From Okapia johnstoni (taxonomy: Eukaryota; Chordata; Mammalia; Artiodactyla; Giraffidae), in assembly GCA_024291935.2 (NCBI GenBank), contig CM044321.1, positions 59,762,985 through 59,826,984 on the forward strand: 64,000 bases of DNA, read 5' to 3'. Numbering within the stretch: the first letter of the stretch is position 1; every line of letters begins with the position of its first letter. The position numbers and the translations under genes were made by a program. The notes under the pieces were generated by a model that did no database searches, was not told the DNA's origin, and saw only the letters and a list, made by a program, of their open reading frames with translations. Positions 1 through 10,533 of the stretch are shown one piece after another.

Positions 1-60
1 TTCTCGAACAACACAGTTCAAAAGCATCAATTCTTTGGCGCTCAGCTTTCTTTATAGTCC
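1..60 (-). mobile_element. BovB LINE fragment, antisense
   Basis: The first 60 bases match the antisense of the BovB segment that encodes the AFELWCWRR and [11 protein letters not shown] words. The same text recurs near 49,225-49,285 and as its complement near 750-810. The left end is cut by the window edge. Similarity stops at 'tagtcc', and 61-169 is unrelated sequence I cannot assign. Confidence 0.8.
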
Positions 61-169
61 AAAGTTCAAGTGAGGGTAGCCAAAGATAAACTATAAAGGT
101 AAGAAGGGTAAGGTATCCAGGGTCATGTGAGCCATATAAAGACTTGGAATTCCCTGGTGGCACAATTGC

Positions 170-1168
170 TTGAGAAACCTGTATGCAGATCAGGAAGCAA
201 TAGTTAGAACTGGACATAGAACAACAGACTGGTTCCAAATAGGAAAAGGAGTATGTCAAGGCTGTATACTGTCACCCTGTTATTTAACTTATATGCAGAG
301 TACATCTTGAGAAACGCTGGGCTGGATGAAGCACAAGCTGGAATCAAGATTGCCGGGAGAAATATCAATAACCTCAGATATGCAGATGACACCACCCTTA
401 TGGCAGAAAGTGAAGAAGAACTAAAGAGCCTCTTGATGAAAGTGAGAGGAGAGTGAAAAGTTGGCTTAAAGCTCAACATTCAAAAAACTAAGATCATGGC
501 ATCTGGTCCCATCACTTCATGGCAAATAGATGGGGAAACAGTGGAAACATTGAGAGACTTTATTTTGGGGGGCTCCAAAATCACTGCAGATGGTGACTGC
601 AGCCATGAAATTAAAAGACACTTACTCCTTGGAAGGAAAGTTATGACCAATCTAGACAGCATATTAAAAAGCAGAGACATTATTTTGCCAACAAAGGTCT
701 GCTAGTCAAGGCTATGATTTTTCCAGTAGTCATGTATGGATGTGAGAGTTGGATGGTAAAGAAAGCTGAGCGCCGAAGAATTGATGCTTTTGAACTGTGG
801 TGTTGGAGAAGACTCTTGAGAGTCCCTTGGACTGCAAAGAGATCCATCCAGTTCATCCTAAAGGAGATCAGTCCTGGGTGTTCATTGGAAGGACTGATGT
901 TGAAGCTGAAACTCCAGTACTTTGGCCACCTGATGCGAAGAGCTGACTCATTTGAAAAGACCCTGATGCTGGGAAAGATTGAGGGCAGGAGGAGAAGGGG
1001 ACAACAGAGGATGAGATGGTTGGGTGGCATCACTGACTCAATGGACATGAGTTTGGGTAGACTCCAGAAGTTGGTGATGGACAGGGAGGCCTGGCGTGCT
1101 GCGGTTCATGGGGTCGCACAGAGTCGGACATGACTGACGTGACTTAGCAGCAGCAGCAGCAGCAGCAG
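170..1168 (+). mobile_element. BovB (RTE-type) LINE, 5'-truncated
   Basis: This is about 1 kb of the BovB 3' half in sense orientation. It begins inside the reverse-transcriptase palm, runs through the C-terminal part of the ORF and ends in the shared Bov-A type 3' end plus an (AGC)n tail at about 1,146-1,168. The catalytic YADD codons are at 379-390. 5' truncation is the usual result of target-primed reverse transcription. No clear TSD is visible, because a CHR SINE abuts the tail. Confidence 0.92.
253..1133 (+). pseudogene. BovB ORF2 remnant (reverse transcriptase C-terminal part)
   Basis: Three open pieces belong to one former ORF. 253-456 carries the palm motif YADDTTLMAES and ends at TGA 454-456. 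496-705 carries MASGPITSWQIDGE and RRLLLGRK-like text (here RHLLLGRK). 714-1133 carries [22 protein letters not shown] and [10 protein letters not shown]. The first two share a frame but are separated by small deletions around 443-465 that create the stop. A one-base loss near 700 shifts the third. The endonuclease and fingers regions are missing, so the product is dead. In a live element this protein makes the cDNA that BovB and the Bov-tA/BOV-A2 SINEs use for insertion. Confidence 0.9.
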
Positions 1169-1170
1169 TA

Positions 1171-1463
1171 CATAAGAATCTGCCTACCAATGCAGGGGAC
1201 AATCCCTGGTTCAATCCCTGGTTCAGGAAGATGCAACGTGCCTCGGAGCAACTAAGCCCATGCACCACAACCTCTGGGCTCGAGTGCTCCAACTACTGAA
1301 GCCCATACACCTAGAGCCTGTGCTCCACAACAAGAGAAGCCACCGCAGTGGGAAGACTACGCACCACAACAAAGAATAGACCCTGCTTGCCACAACTAGA
1401 GAAAGTCCGAGCAAAGCAACAAAGAGCCAGTGCAGCCAAACATAAATAATTTTTTTTAAAAAG
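1171..1463 (+). mobile_element. CHR-family SINE, long form
   Basis: The tRNA-like head is 5'-truncated and holds a short tandem duplication of 'aatccctggttc' at about 1,201-1,224. The body has the repeated 'gcaactaagcccatg' and 'gcctagagcctgtgctcc' words of the long CHR type and an A/T-rich tail. It lies directly behind the BovB (AGC)n tail. Confidence 0.8.
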
Positions 1464-1554
1464 ATTTTAATCTTGATTCTAAGAGCAACAGGTTTCCAGG
1501 GAAGGATTTTTAATAAGGAGAATATCATCCATGGGTTTCCATTGATCATTTTTG

Positions 1555-1714
1555 CTGGAGTGCAGTCAGTGGGGAGGTCAGTTAGAAATCTGTCACCATG
1601 GTGTAGGCTTGGACTAGGATGATGGCAGCAGAGAAGGGGAGAAGTGAGTAGATACTTAGGAGGTGAATCCCTAGAAATGAAGGATAAGAGTGGTAATTGT
1701 GTCTGTCAGGGTGT
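1555..1714 (-). mobile_element. L2 LINE fragment, antisense
   Basis: Diverged words such as 'gcttggactaggatgatggcagcagag' neighbourhood text at about 1,605-1,640 fit the antisense of the L2 3' region also found in sense at 12.75-12.95 kb. No reading frame survives. The assignment rests on remembered consensus text. Confidence 0.45.
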
Positions 1715-2215
1715 CTGAATTAGTTACCTATTGCTGCAAGACAAATTACCTCAAACAATAAGTATTTAGTATCTCACATAGTGTCTTAAAAGGTCAAAGA
1801 CCCGGGAGCAGCTTACCTGGGTGGCTCTGGCTCAGTCTTTCATGAGGCTGATGTGAAATTGTTGGCATGTGTCACAACATTCTTAAGTTTTCACTGGGGC
1901 TAGAGGATCTGCTTTCAATCTCACTCACATGATTGACTGCAGGCCTCAGTTACTTACGACATGGGGAATGCTTGATGTGAAGGCTGGTTCACCCCAAAGT
2001 GAATGCTCAGAAAAAGAGAGAGTGTGCAAAGTGACCAAGAAGAAAGCTGTGGTGTTGTTCATGACCAGTCTCGGAAGAGACACGCCATCACCTCTGCCAC
2101 CTTCTATGGTTAATGCAGGCCAAGTCTGACACAATGTGGGAGCGGACTACACAAGGACGTGAGGGGACTACACAGGAGGCCCAGCCTGTCAGGGGCCACC
2201 TTGGAGGCCGATTAC
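1715..2215 (-). mobile_element. MLT1-like (ERVL-MaLR) LTR, antisense
   Basis: The left end reads 'gttacctattgctgcaag', the antisense of the MaLR LTR 3' end. Later text about a 'gcctcagttacttacgac' word and a 'gccatcacctctgccac' word follows in the right order over about 500 bases. There is no internal region, so this is a solitary relic. The subfamily is uncertain. Confidence 0.55.
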
Positions 2216-3391
2216 CACTGTGCTCATTGTGAAAAAGACAGCACTTTCAAATAAGGGTAATTTGAGAAGTTGTGTCTATGTATGAATAATTGTTTTGTCT
2301 TCTTACACATGGACAATTTACAAAGATGTGTGCAAGGAAAAGAAAGACCACAAAGGAATAAAGAGCACACTGGAAGCAGTAGTAGCTGTTATCACCCCCT
2401 ACACCCAAGGGCCAAGAGGAGGGAGAGGTTGCTGGAACTCCGAAGGTGATAGAATCATGGACAGCAGGCCCACCTTGAGAGAAGCTGAGTTATTCTCTCA
2501 GGCGACATGGCCGGCCACGTGCCTGGACATGCGGGGAGCTGACTGGTACCACCTTTCTCTAGCTATACATTCAATGACATCACATGGGTAGCCACACGGG
2601 TTTTGGTTGGTAATATAGCAGCGATATCAGTGAATAATATGAACCAGAACTTTTTTCTTTTTTTTTTCTTTCAGAGACCCAGTTGTTAAACATTTACAAG
2701 CACACTGCTGGACACAGCCAGCCTGAGGCAACCTCTCATTGTGGGAGCTAAGAAAACTCACACTCACTCTCACGTTAGGAGGAGGACCAAACTCAACCAG
2801 GAAGCCAGAGAACACAAGGGCCTCTTGACTCAATTAATTGCTCTTGACTTTCTCTACTCAAACCATCCCCTGGGGGAGACAGCAAGTAAAGGAGGGTGGA
2901 GAGTGGATCCAGAACAGCAAGGCTGCGTATCAAGTATGATTCTCCAGCTCCTTCCGTGAACAACCATGTAGACGGCAATTCAATTCACTGGATGCTGAAA
3001 AAAGACAAAATATCACTTGTTACAATCTCTTTTAATTATAATTTTGTACCCATCCATATCCCTCCTGCTTCCTCACATCAGTGGTGGTACCTTTGGCAAA
3101 CAGCTGAAAACTGGATTTTCTAGTAGAGTCAGAGAATGAGTTCATTTTTTTGTTTAACTTTTTTAAATAATAGAAATTGACTCTAATTGAGAGAATTTAT
3201 TAGAAAGGTGTGAGAGAGCTCAGAGAATTGAAAAAGGACTTGAAGAAAGAGGCTCATGAAGGCAGAAACAGGGCAACTCTGAATCACCCAAGTGGTAGGA
3301 AGTAATCGATGATCTCAGAGCACATCTGATGATGAAAATCCTTCTCCAATTTTTTTTTTTCTTTCATAACAGTCCTTGAGTTATTCTGTTC
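2216..3391. other. Unassigned, repeat-poor stretch
   Basis: I recognise no gene or repeat here. The visible features are a long pyrimidine tract ending in CAG at about 2,650-2,673 (splice-acceptor-like), T-runs at about 3,147-3,152 and 3,351-3,361, and small chance reading frames. 2,290-2,590 may be an old LTR or internal repeat, but I cannot name it. Confidence 0.5.
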
Positions 3392-3404
3392 AAGATGCAG
3401 TGTC

Positions 3405-3689
3405 GGAGGGCTTCCCTGGTCTGGGACGATCCCACATGCCACAGAGCAACTAAGCCCATGCACCGCAACTACTAAGCCTGCACTCTAGAGCCCAGGAGCC
3501 GCAACTACTGAGTCCATGCATTGCAACTACTGAAGCCCACGTGCCTAGAGCCTGTGCTCAACAAGAGAAGCCAATGCAATGAGAAGCCCACACACTGCAA
3601 TGAAGAGTAACCCCTACAGTGAAAGCCCTCGTGCAAAAACAAAGACCCACCACAGCCAAAAAATAAAATAAATATATCTTTTTAAAAAA
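3405..3689 (+). mobile_element. CHR-family SINE, long form, with TSD
   Basis: It starts 'gggcttccctggtctggga', with most of the tRNA-like head deleted, and has the long repeated body and a terminal A-rich tail. TSDs flank it: 'aagatgcagtgtc' at 3,392-3,404 and 'aagatgcactgtc' at 3,690-3,702. Confidence 0.88.
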
Positions 3690-3702
3690 AAGATGCACTG
3701 TC

Positions 3703-4741
3703 CTGGAGTAAAATTTGATTGGCCAGCTTCAGTCACTAACTACTCTTGGCAAGGAGAAGCCAAGGGTTCCTTAACTGACAGGTTCACTGGGACTCACAAT
3801 AAGGAGCCAGGAATCCCCAAAAAGGGATTCATAATTAAGAACAGGAGGGTGAATGGATACTGGGAAGCCAAGGAGCAGCAAATGTCCACTACAGCCTGGG
3901 ACATGACTTTGCTCCAGGGTCCCTCCTCATTGGGCAGGTAGGGAAAGGAACAACTTTCAGATCATTAATATAGAAGTAACAAGGAATAAACTGTTCTTTA
4001 AAAATCTCTAGGCATAATGTCAATAGTTCAGAAATGTCACACGATTTGACATTAAGAGAATTAATCTTGAAAAATCACAAGTATGTAAATAAATATTGGA
4101 ACTAAAATAAATAGCATACTGAAAGAAGAGCTGAAATGTGTCGATGTTTTAAAAGGAAGGTCAGATGCCAAATATCAAACCTGATGAAAAGATAAGTGTG
4201 TTCCAGTTGCATTCAGAGGAAGTGGAAAATCTAGGGTTAAAACAAAAATAGGCTGTAAGTACTGGGAGTCTGTGGGAGGCTTTCTGGTATACCTCAGTTG
4301 TAACTATGAACTAAGAGAAAATGCTTGATGTTTAAGACCATGTGTCCCCTGACCTGCACTGCTCTGCTCTGCTCTCTTATCCACTCATCTAAGCCCTGCT
4401 GTCCTTTCAAGACCCTGTACACATGTCTTCTCTCAGAGCTTCCTGGACCAGCTCAATCCAGCCCAGTTCACAATTAAATAGCACTTCTTGTTCCATGCAC
4501 TTGGCACTTCCTAAATGTCCTCATAGGTTGTTCCACATCTTCCGATGTGTGCGTCCTGATCCTCATCGAGTCCAAGAATGTTGGAGGCAGGATCTCTGTC
4601 TTATGATGATAATAAGTTGGCTGTGGAAGCTTAAAGTAACTTTTTAAAACTTTGATCTTTCTTCCCTTTTCTAGTTCCTCTTCTGCCTTCACCCTGAAAG
4701 TGAGGACCTTAGCAAGGATTTGCCTCTTCTCCCTCTTTTTT
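3703..4741. other. Unassigned stretch
   Basis: The frame at 3,693-3,941 starts in the SINE TSD and shows no domain I know. 4,380-4,640 has weak L2-like 3'-end character (short pyrimidine-rich words, 'cacttggcacttcc'). I would not annotate a gene here. Confidence 0.45.
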
Positions 4742-4760
4742 TCTACCTCACAATGTTCTT

Positions 4761-4893
4761 TAGCATTTTTTATTTTTTATTTTTAGCTGTATTCTGTGGC
4801 ATGTGGGATCTAGTTCTCTGACCAGGGATCAAACCCCAGCGCCCTGCATTAGAAGCTCAGTGTCTTAACCACAGGACCGCCAGGGAAGTCCCA
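4761..4893 (-). mobile_element. CHR-family SINE, antisense, with TSD
   Basis: It reads T-rich tail, 'ggcatgtgggatctagttc', an inverted B box near 4,825-4,840 and an inverted A box ending 'ccagggaagtccc'. The 19-bp TSD is 'tctacctcacaatgttctt' at 4,742-4,760 and 'tctgcctcacaatgttctt' at 4,894-4,912, one mismatch. Confidence 0.93.
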
Positions 4894-4912
4894 TCTGCCT
4901 CACAATGTTCTT

Positions 4913-5430
4913 GAGAGAAGAAATGAACGCATACAGGTAAAAGACCAGACTTACACTCACATGTTTTCATTTTGTTTGCTGCTCTTTCCCCTATCAGCCA
5001 AAATCTAACGCATGGGAAGCTCCTTGAAATGGTTCCTAATATTGATGGTATTTGTTTCGTGCTGCACATCCTTCCTCAATGACCTCATCCACTTGGGAAG
5101 TTCCAGCTGTGATCTTCAAGAGGGTGACTCGCCATCTGCCTTCATCTGATTCATCTTCCAAGCCCTGGACCCATATTTCCAATGGAAAGTTGTGTAAACA
5201 TCTTAGACTCAACACATCCTGAATTGATCTCATCTTTCCATACAAACCTAGTCCTTCCTTTTACTGAGGTACTTGATCACAAGTTATAACTGAGCTAGAT
5301 GTGACTTCAGCTTGAAATATCAGAAACGTTCAAGCTGCAGCATCTCCCTTTCACTCTCTCCCACCCATATCCTAGTAGAGAATATCTTGTGTTTCTAACA
5401 TTCTTTTTCCTCTGCAGCCCCATGTCTGAC
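4913..5430. other. Unassigned unique sequence
   Basis: No repeat or gene is recognised. Short frames on the minus strand (4,857-5,069 and 5,036-5,245) overlap each other, have no known motif, and the first enters the CHR SINE. Confidence 0.45.
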
Positions 5431-5830
5431 TTTCATTAAATCTCAACTGAAACCTTACAAGAATGTCCTGGCTAGTCCCTCTATCTCTGCCCCCCACCTC
5501 AGCCCATGCTCTACACTGTCATTAGAGTTCTTTTGCTAAAACACTGATAAGATTTTATCAAACTCCAGCACCCTCCCCACATACATCAAAGCTTTTAGTC
5601 TCCTTCTTATTGCATGTAAGCAGTCAAAACTGTCCACAGTTTTCAGCCCCTGCCAAACTTTCTAGCCTCATCTGCTCTGCAAACTCCACACCTAATGCCA
5701 CCCCCTATTTCACATTCCCAAAATATGCCCTCCACTGTCACACAGTTGATTCAGTTAAAGTTGCTTCCATTGTCTTCAATAGTCTTGTCATCCAGGATCT
5801 TCCTAATCTTACATCTTCCAAGCCGCTTTA
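5431..5830 (+). mobile_element. L2 LINE 3' region
   Basis: The order of diverged words is that of the L2 3' region: 'tcaaactccagcaccctcc', a 'tttcagcccctgccaaact' segment, 'tctagcctcatctgctc'. There is no coding capacity. Confidence 0.5.
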
Positions 5831-5879
5831 CTAATTTTAACAGTTAAAATCAATTGTTCTTTTCAAGTAGTAAATACTC

Positions 5880-5990
5880 ATTACCGAGAACTAAATGTGT
5901 GTTGGGAAATTTACATACATGATCACAGGAATCCTCACCATAATTGAATAAGTTTGGTATTACACGACCATGATCCCTTATCCAAAGGCA
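5880..5990 (-). mobile_element. MIR SINE fragment, antisense
   Basis: 'acatacatgatcacaggaat' followed by 'cctcaccataattg' fits the antisense MIR core ('atctcatttaatcctcacaa' type). It is heavily diverged. Confidence 0.4.
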
Positions 5991-6054
5991 CGAGGCCAAC
6001 CATGCTTCTAAATTTAGGAAATCTTGCTTTCTTAGAAAAACAGTAGAGTAGACG

Positions 6055-6165
6055 GAGTCTTGGTTTCCCTATCTGTCAAGTGGAAAGGGTAAAAACTAGC
6101 ACCGGTACTCACCTTGTGGGGTTTTGTGAAACAGGTAATGTGTTCCATCAGAAAAGTACCTAATG
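6055..6165 (+). mobile_element. MIR SINE fragment
   Basis: 'ttggtttccctatctgtcaa' and 'ggttttgtgaaacaggtaat' line up with the sense MIR core and 3' part. It is about 110 bases with no TSD. Confidence 0.5.
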
Positions 6166-6430
6166 AAATGGCCTTATTCAATGCATTTTGGCAGCTTATG
6201 AACAATGCCTTGGTAGGAAAATAAATGCATCAACTTGTATAGTTACCTAATTTGTATCAGAAAAGTAACTTAGATGGTGATAAAAGCCTTCATTTTGCTG
6301 GAAGTTGTGTTTCTTTTTCTTTCTTTACTTTCACTTCCTTCTGCTACTTACCACACCCTTTACTCAGTGTTTCCTACCAAAATCACAGGCCTTCTGCCAC
6401 TGCAGTAAAAATGGTTTCTTCAGTTTTCTG

Positions 6431-6530
6431 GCCCTGGAGAAGGAAATGGCTACCCACTCCAGTACTCTTGCCTGGAAAATCCCATGGACGGAGGAGCCTC
6501 GTAGGCTACAGTCCATGGGGTCGCAAAGAG
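6431..6530 (+). mobile_element. Bov-A unit (Bov-tA/BOV-A2 fragment)
   Basis: The fragment runs from 'ggagaaggaaatggctaccc' to 'tccatggggtcgcaaagagt'. The tRNA-like head and the tail are missing, so it is a single Bov-A monomer truncated at both ends. Confidence 0.9.
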
Positions 6531-6774
6531 TTATTATTAATACATAATTTTCTCTGGCCAAAAAAAAAAGAAAAAATTATACTAGATAATTATTCCCTTC
6601 CTCTCTGACAAAAACACTTCATGACAATTATGCTAATTTTAGGAAGTCATGAAAACACTACTAACAAACTCATCTCCTTTACTCTTCCATAGGATGTAGA
6701 AGAGATCAAGAATGTACTGCTGGCAGGGACCTTGAAGTTCAGCTGGTACATATGATCTTGGCTTATTTAATTAT

Positions 6775-7247
6775 CTAGAGGCAAATCTCGTTTTATTGCA
6801 CTTCACTTTATTGCACTTCTCAGATTTTGTGCTTTTTACAAATTGAAAGTTTGTGGCTACCCTGCGTTGAGCACGTCTATTGGCACCATTTTTCAAAAGG
6901 CATCTGCTCACTTCATGTTTCTGTGTTACATTTGGTAATTTTCATAGTATTTCAAACTTTCATTATATTTGTGTGGTGATCTGTAATCAATGACCTTTGA
7001 TGTTATTATTGTAATTGTTTTGGGGCACCATGAACTGTGCCCACGTAAGATGGCAAACAATTGATAGATGTGTATGTTCTGATTGCTCCATTAATGGATT
7101 TGTCCCCCATCCCTTTTCTCAGGCCTCCCTATTCTTTGAGACACATTATTGAAATTAGGCCAATTAATAACCCTACAGTGGCCTCTATGTGTTCAAGTGA
7201 AAAAAAGAATTACACACCTTTCACTTTAAATGAAAGTGAAATTATCA
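6775..7247 (+). mobile_element. Tigger1-like DNA transposon, 5' part
   Basis: About 470 bases match the left end of Tigger1. The 5' region includes 'tcgttttattgcacttcac' and 'acaaattgaaagtttgtgg'. It runs into the start of the pogo-type transposase near 7,178, where the initiator is GTG rather than ATG and the frame continues VASMCSSEKKNYTPFTLNE. It is cut at 7,248 by antisense BovB, so the DNA-binding and DDE domains are absent. A frame at 7,061-7,294 fuses this N-terminus to BovB antisense sequence and is not a gene. Confidence 0.75.
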
Positions 7248-7611
7248 ACAGGGTGACAATATACAGGCTATTTGTGCTCTTTTCCCAATTTTGAACCAAT
7301 CCATTTTTCCATGTCTGGTTCTAACTGTTGCTTCTTGACCTGCATACAGGTTTCTCAGGAGGCAGGTAAGGTGGTCTGGTATTCCCATCTCTTTAACTTT
7401 AACTTTCCACAGTTTGTTGTGATCCACAGTCAAAGGCTTTAGCATAGTCAATGAATTAACAGATGTTTTTCTGAAATTCCCTTGTTTTCTGTATGATCCA
7501 GCAAATGTTGGCAATTTGATCTCTGGTTCCTCTGCCTTTTCTAAATCTAGCTTGTACATCTGGAAGTTCTCGGTTCACTTACTGCTGAAGCCCAGCTTGA
7601 AGGATTCTCTT
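7248..7611 (-). mobile_element. BovB LINE fragment, antisense
   Basis: It matches the antisense of the BovB reverse-transcriptase fingers/palm segment, with 'cagggtgacaatatacag' at the left and 'ttctcaggaggcaggtaagg' in the middle. The minus-strand frame 7,245-7,559 reads VKVKEMGIPDHLTCLLRNLY. It lies upstream (in the element) of the YADD motif and has neither end, so it is an internal fragment. Confidence 0.88.
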
Positions 7612-8215
7612 GATATGCTGAGTTATACTGATTGATGTCCAAATGTTAACCAACCTTGCATTCCTGGAAACCACCCCATCCCAACCACTTGTTCATGATG
7701 TATTATCCCTTTTTTCTTATTGAATTTGATTTGCCAAAATTTTGTTAAGGATTTTTGCATTTATGCTCATGAGGAATATTGTCTATAACAGTTTTCCTTT
7801 CTGTAACATCTATGCTTAGTTTTGGTGGCAAGTTAACTATTGGCCTCATAAAATGAGTAGAAAATTATTCCTTCCATTTTTTCTGAAATAGTGCTTGAAA
7901 ATTTGTATTATGGCTTCCTTAAATGCCTGATAAAATACGTCAGTGAAGCTATCTGAGCCTGGAGTCTTGTTTGTGGCAAGATTTTAAATCACTAATTCAA
8001 TTTCTTTAGTAGGTGTAAGATTATTTGGGTTTTCTACTTCTTGTTATGCCAGTTTGATAAATAGTGTCTTTCAAGAAAGCTATTTCATCTAAGTTGGACA
8101 ATTTACAGACAAGTTGTTTATCGTATCTCCTTTTATCCTTAAGGTCTGTAGACTCTATAGTTGTGCTCCCTCTTTTATTCCTGATGTTGCTGATTTGTAT
8201 CTTCTCTTTCTCTCT

Positions 8216-8321
8216 CTTTTTTTGGCCATGCTGTGCAGCATGCAGGATTTTCCCCAGCCAGGGACAGACCCTGTGCAGTGGAAGATCCAAGTCTTAATCA
8301 TTGAGTGCCAGGGTTTCCTGT
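8216..8321 (-). mobile_element. CHR-family SINE fragment, antisense, in L1
   Basis: 'ttttggccatgctgtgcagc' is followed by a degraded inverted B-box region and 'gagtgccagggtttcc'. It interrupts the antisense L1, which resumes at about 8,338. Confidence 0.72.
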
Positions 8322-8456
8322 ACCTTCTTTTTTTTTTCCCATTGATCTTTTCAAAGAACCAACTTTTGGTTTCTTTAATATTCTCAGTTTTTGTCTAGTT
8401 TCTGTTTCGTTGATTTCTGCTCTTTCTTACTTCTTTCTTACTGCTTACTTTGAGTT

Positions 8457-8668
8457 TGTGCCAAGTCACTTCAGTCGTGTCCAACTCTTTTCGACCCCAT
8501 GGATGGCAGCCTGCCAGCCTCCTCTGTCCATGGGATTCTCCAGGGAAGAATACTAGAGTGGGTGGCCCTTAGGGGATCTTCCCAATCCAGGGATTGAACC
8601 TGCATCTCTTAGGTCTCCTGCATTGGTAGGTGGGTTCTTTACCACTAGGGCTACCTGGGAAGCACCCT
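8457..8668 (-). mobile_element. Bov-tA SINE, antisense, in L1
   Basis: Complete in antisense: the Bov-A unit ('cttcagtcgtgtccaactct' to 'ccatgggattctccag'), then the tRNA-like head with an inverted B box ('ccagggattgaacctgcatc') and an inverted A box ('ggctacctgggaag'). Confidence 0.92.
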
Positions 8669-9936
8669 TAATTTACTCTCATTTTTCTAATTTCTTTTCC
8701 CCCCACCTTTACTGAGATAGCTGACATATTGTGTAAATTTAAGGTGCACACTATATTAAAATTTTCTTAAGGTCAAAATTTAGATCACTGATTTTAGATC
8801 TCTTTTTTTCTAACAAACATTTAAAGCAATAAATTTCATTCTAAGTACAGCTTAGCAGACAAATTTTGATATGTTGAGCTTACATTATCAAATAATTCAG
8901 GATATTTTCTTATTTCCCTTGTGATTTCTCTTTGGTTCAGGGGTTATTCAGACATATGCTCTTTACTTTCAAAATATTTGGTGCTTTTCTCTTTATCTTA
9001 TTGTTATTATTGCTCATTTAATTCTATTATGGTTAGAGAACACATTCTGTAAGATTTCAGTCTTTTGGTATGTATTGAGATTTATTTTATGGCCCAGGAT
9101 ATGATCTATCTTGGTGAACATTCCTTACATACTTGAAAAGAATGTGTAGTTTGAAGTTGATGAGTGCATTATTCTATAAATGTCAGTTAGGTTATAGTGT
9201 TGATAATGTTTTTCAGATCTTCTACAGCCTTACTGATTATTCTGGTTGTTTTCTTCTATCCATTACTATAGAAGTATTTAAAATTCTCCAACTATGTCTA
9301 CGTATTTGTCTATTTCTCCCTTTAGTTCTATCAGTTTTTGTTTCATGTATTTTGAAGTTCTATATATATAATTATGTATCATAGCAATGCATAATATCAT
9401 TATAAAATGTCTCTCTGCCTCTTATAAAACTTTTCTTGAAGTCTATTCTTTTATTAATGTAGCCAGTCTAACTTTCTTATGTTTATATTTTAGATGCTTT
9501 TACTCTACTTATGTTTCTGTTTTTAAAGTGTGTCTGTCACATATAGCAAATAATTGGGTGTTGCTTTTTAAATTCAGTCTTATGATCTAACAATTTCTTC
9601 TTTTTGATCAGACTGCTTAGCCAATTTAAAGTTAATGTAATTGTTAATCTGATTGTATTTTGGTTTACCATTTTGCTGTTTGTCTTATCTTTATTATTTT
9701 TTTCCTACCTTCTTTTATGTTAAACAACTATTTGTAGCATTTCATTTTAATTATTGTATTGACTTTTAAGCTATATCTCTTGGTATTATTTCTTTAGTGA
9801 TTGTGCCAGGGAATACAATCTTTAGTTTCTCCCAATCTAGAGTAAATGTTAATTTAACTCTAACGTTGAAACATTAGGAAACCTATATATAAATATTGAG
9901 AAATGGAGTATTTCCTGCCATATCACAAAACAAGGA

Positions 9937-10533
9937 TGTCACAGTCATCAGTGATCCCAGTCCTCCAATGTGAGCTTCTGAGCCCTAAGGCTCTCAGGAA
10001 GAAAACCTGCAATCCAATAGCCAGTAGGACTGCAGTCACTCTTTATGTGAGCCCCAAGGGAGCTCAGGATGTGAAAAACACAGGATACTGGACCCAGATA
10101 GCTGAGATGCATATGAAAGGAATGAGCCCAGACTCTTGAATCTTCCCATACATAGAAAAGGGCTAAATTCCTTAATTTGGGATACCTGGTTTTCTCTAAC
10201 TTCCTTTAAGTCCTTTAACAAGGGCTTCCCTTGTGGCTCAGCTGGTAAAGAATCTGCCTGCAGTGTAGGAGACCTGGGCTCGATCCCTGGGTTGGGAAGA
10301 TGACTTTCACTTGGGATATCTGGTTTTCTTTAACTAACAATAATCTTTTGATGTTCAGATTACCTGCCCTTTGTTGCAAAACTTCTATATAACCCGGTTC
10401 CTCCTCTCACGTCCTCAGAGCGGTTCTTCAGGGTCACTTGAGATGTTGTCTCCTGGGCTTGAAGTCCTAAAAATTCCCATCAAATAAAACATAATTCTCA
10501 GCTTTTAAGTTGTGAATATTTTTTAAGTCAACA
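9937..10533 (+). mobile_element. Solitary ERV LTR (class I-like), with nested SINE head
   Basis: An LTR-like order is visible: a U3-like part, TATA motif TATATAA at 10,386-10,392, 'cctcagagcggttcttcagg' at about 10,415, polyadenylation signal AATAAA at 10,483-10,488, and an end at about 10,533 ('aagtcaaca'). A 24-bp U3 word is repeated at 10,177-10,200 and 10,311-10,334 (22 of 24 identical). No gag, pol, env, primer-binding site or second LTR is present. The start is set at the TG of 10,937-minus-1,000 (9,937) and is uncertain; no TSD was found. Confidence 0.55.
10222..10301 (+). mobile_element. Bov-tA SINE, tRNA-like head only
   Basis: The head alone is present: A box in 'tggctcagctggtaaagaat' and B box in 'gctcgatccctgggttggga'. 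The Bov-A part is missing. It sits between the two copies of the 24-bp LTR word. Confidence 0.85.

Larger units (their letters stand above)
7612..9895 (-). mobile_element. L1 LINE, ORF2 region, antisense
   Basis: More than 2 kb of antisense L1 ORF2 is recognisable by words such as 'ccttgcattcctgg', 'ttttgcatttatgctcatga' and 'tcaaagaaccaacttttggt' (about 8,351-8,370). The order is that of an L1 read from RT towards the endonuclease. Many stops and shifts mean no coding frame survives. Two SINEs (8,216 and 8,457) and possibly a short L1 3'-end piece near 8,700-8,770 are nested inside. Confidence 0.85.

Noticed and set aside
253..456. Open frame carrying a reverse-transcriptase motif as a possible functional gene.
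   Set aside because: It is a 5'-truncated, frame-broken BovB piece; the same motifs recur in other decayed copies in this window.
9937..10533. Possible complete provirus.
   Set aside because: Only one LTR of this type is present, with no gag, pol or env similarity on either side.
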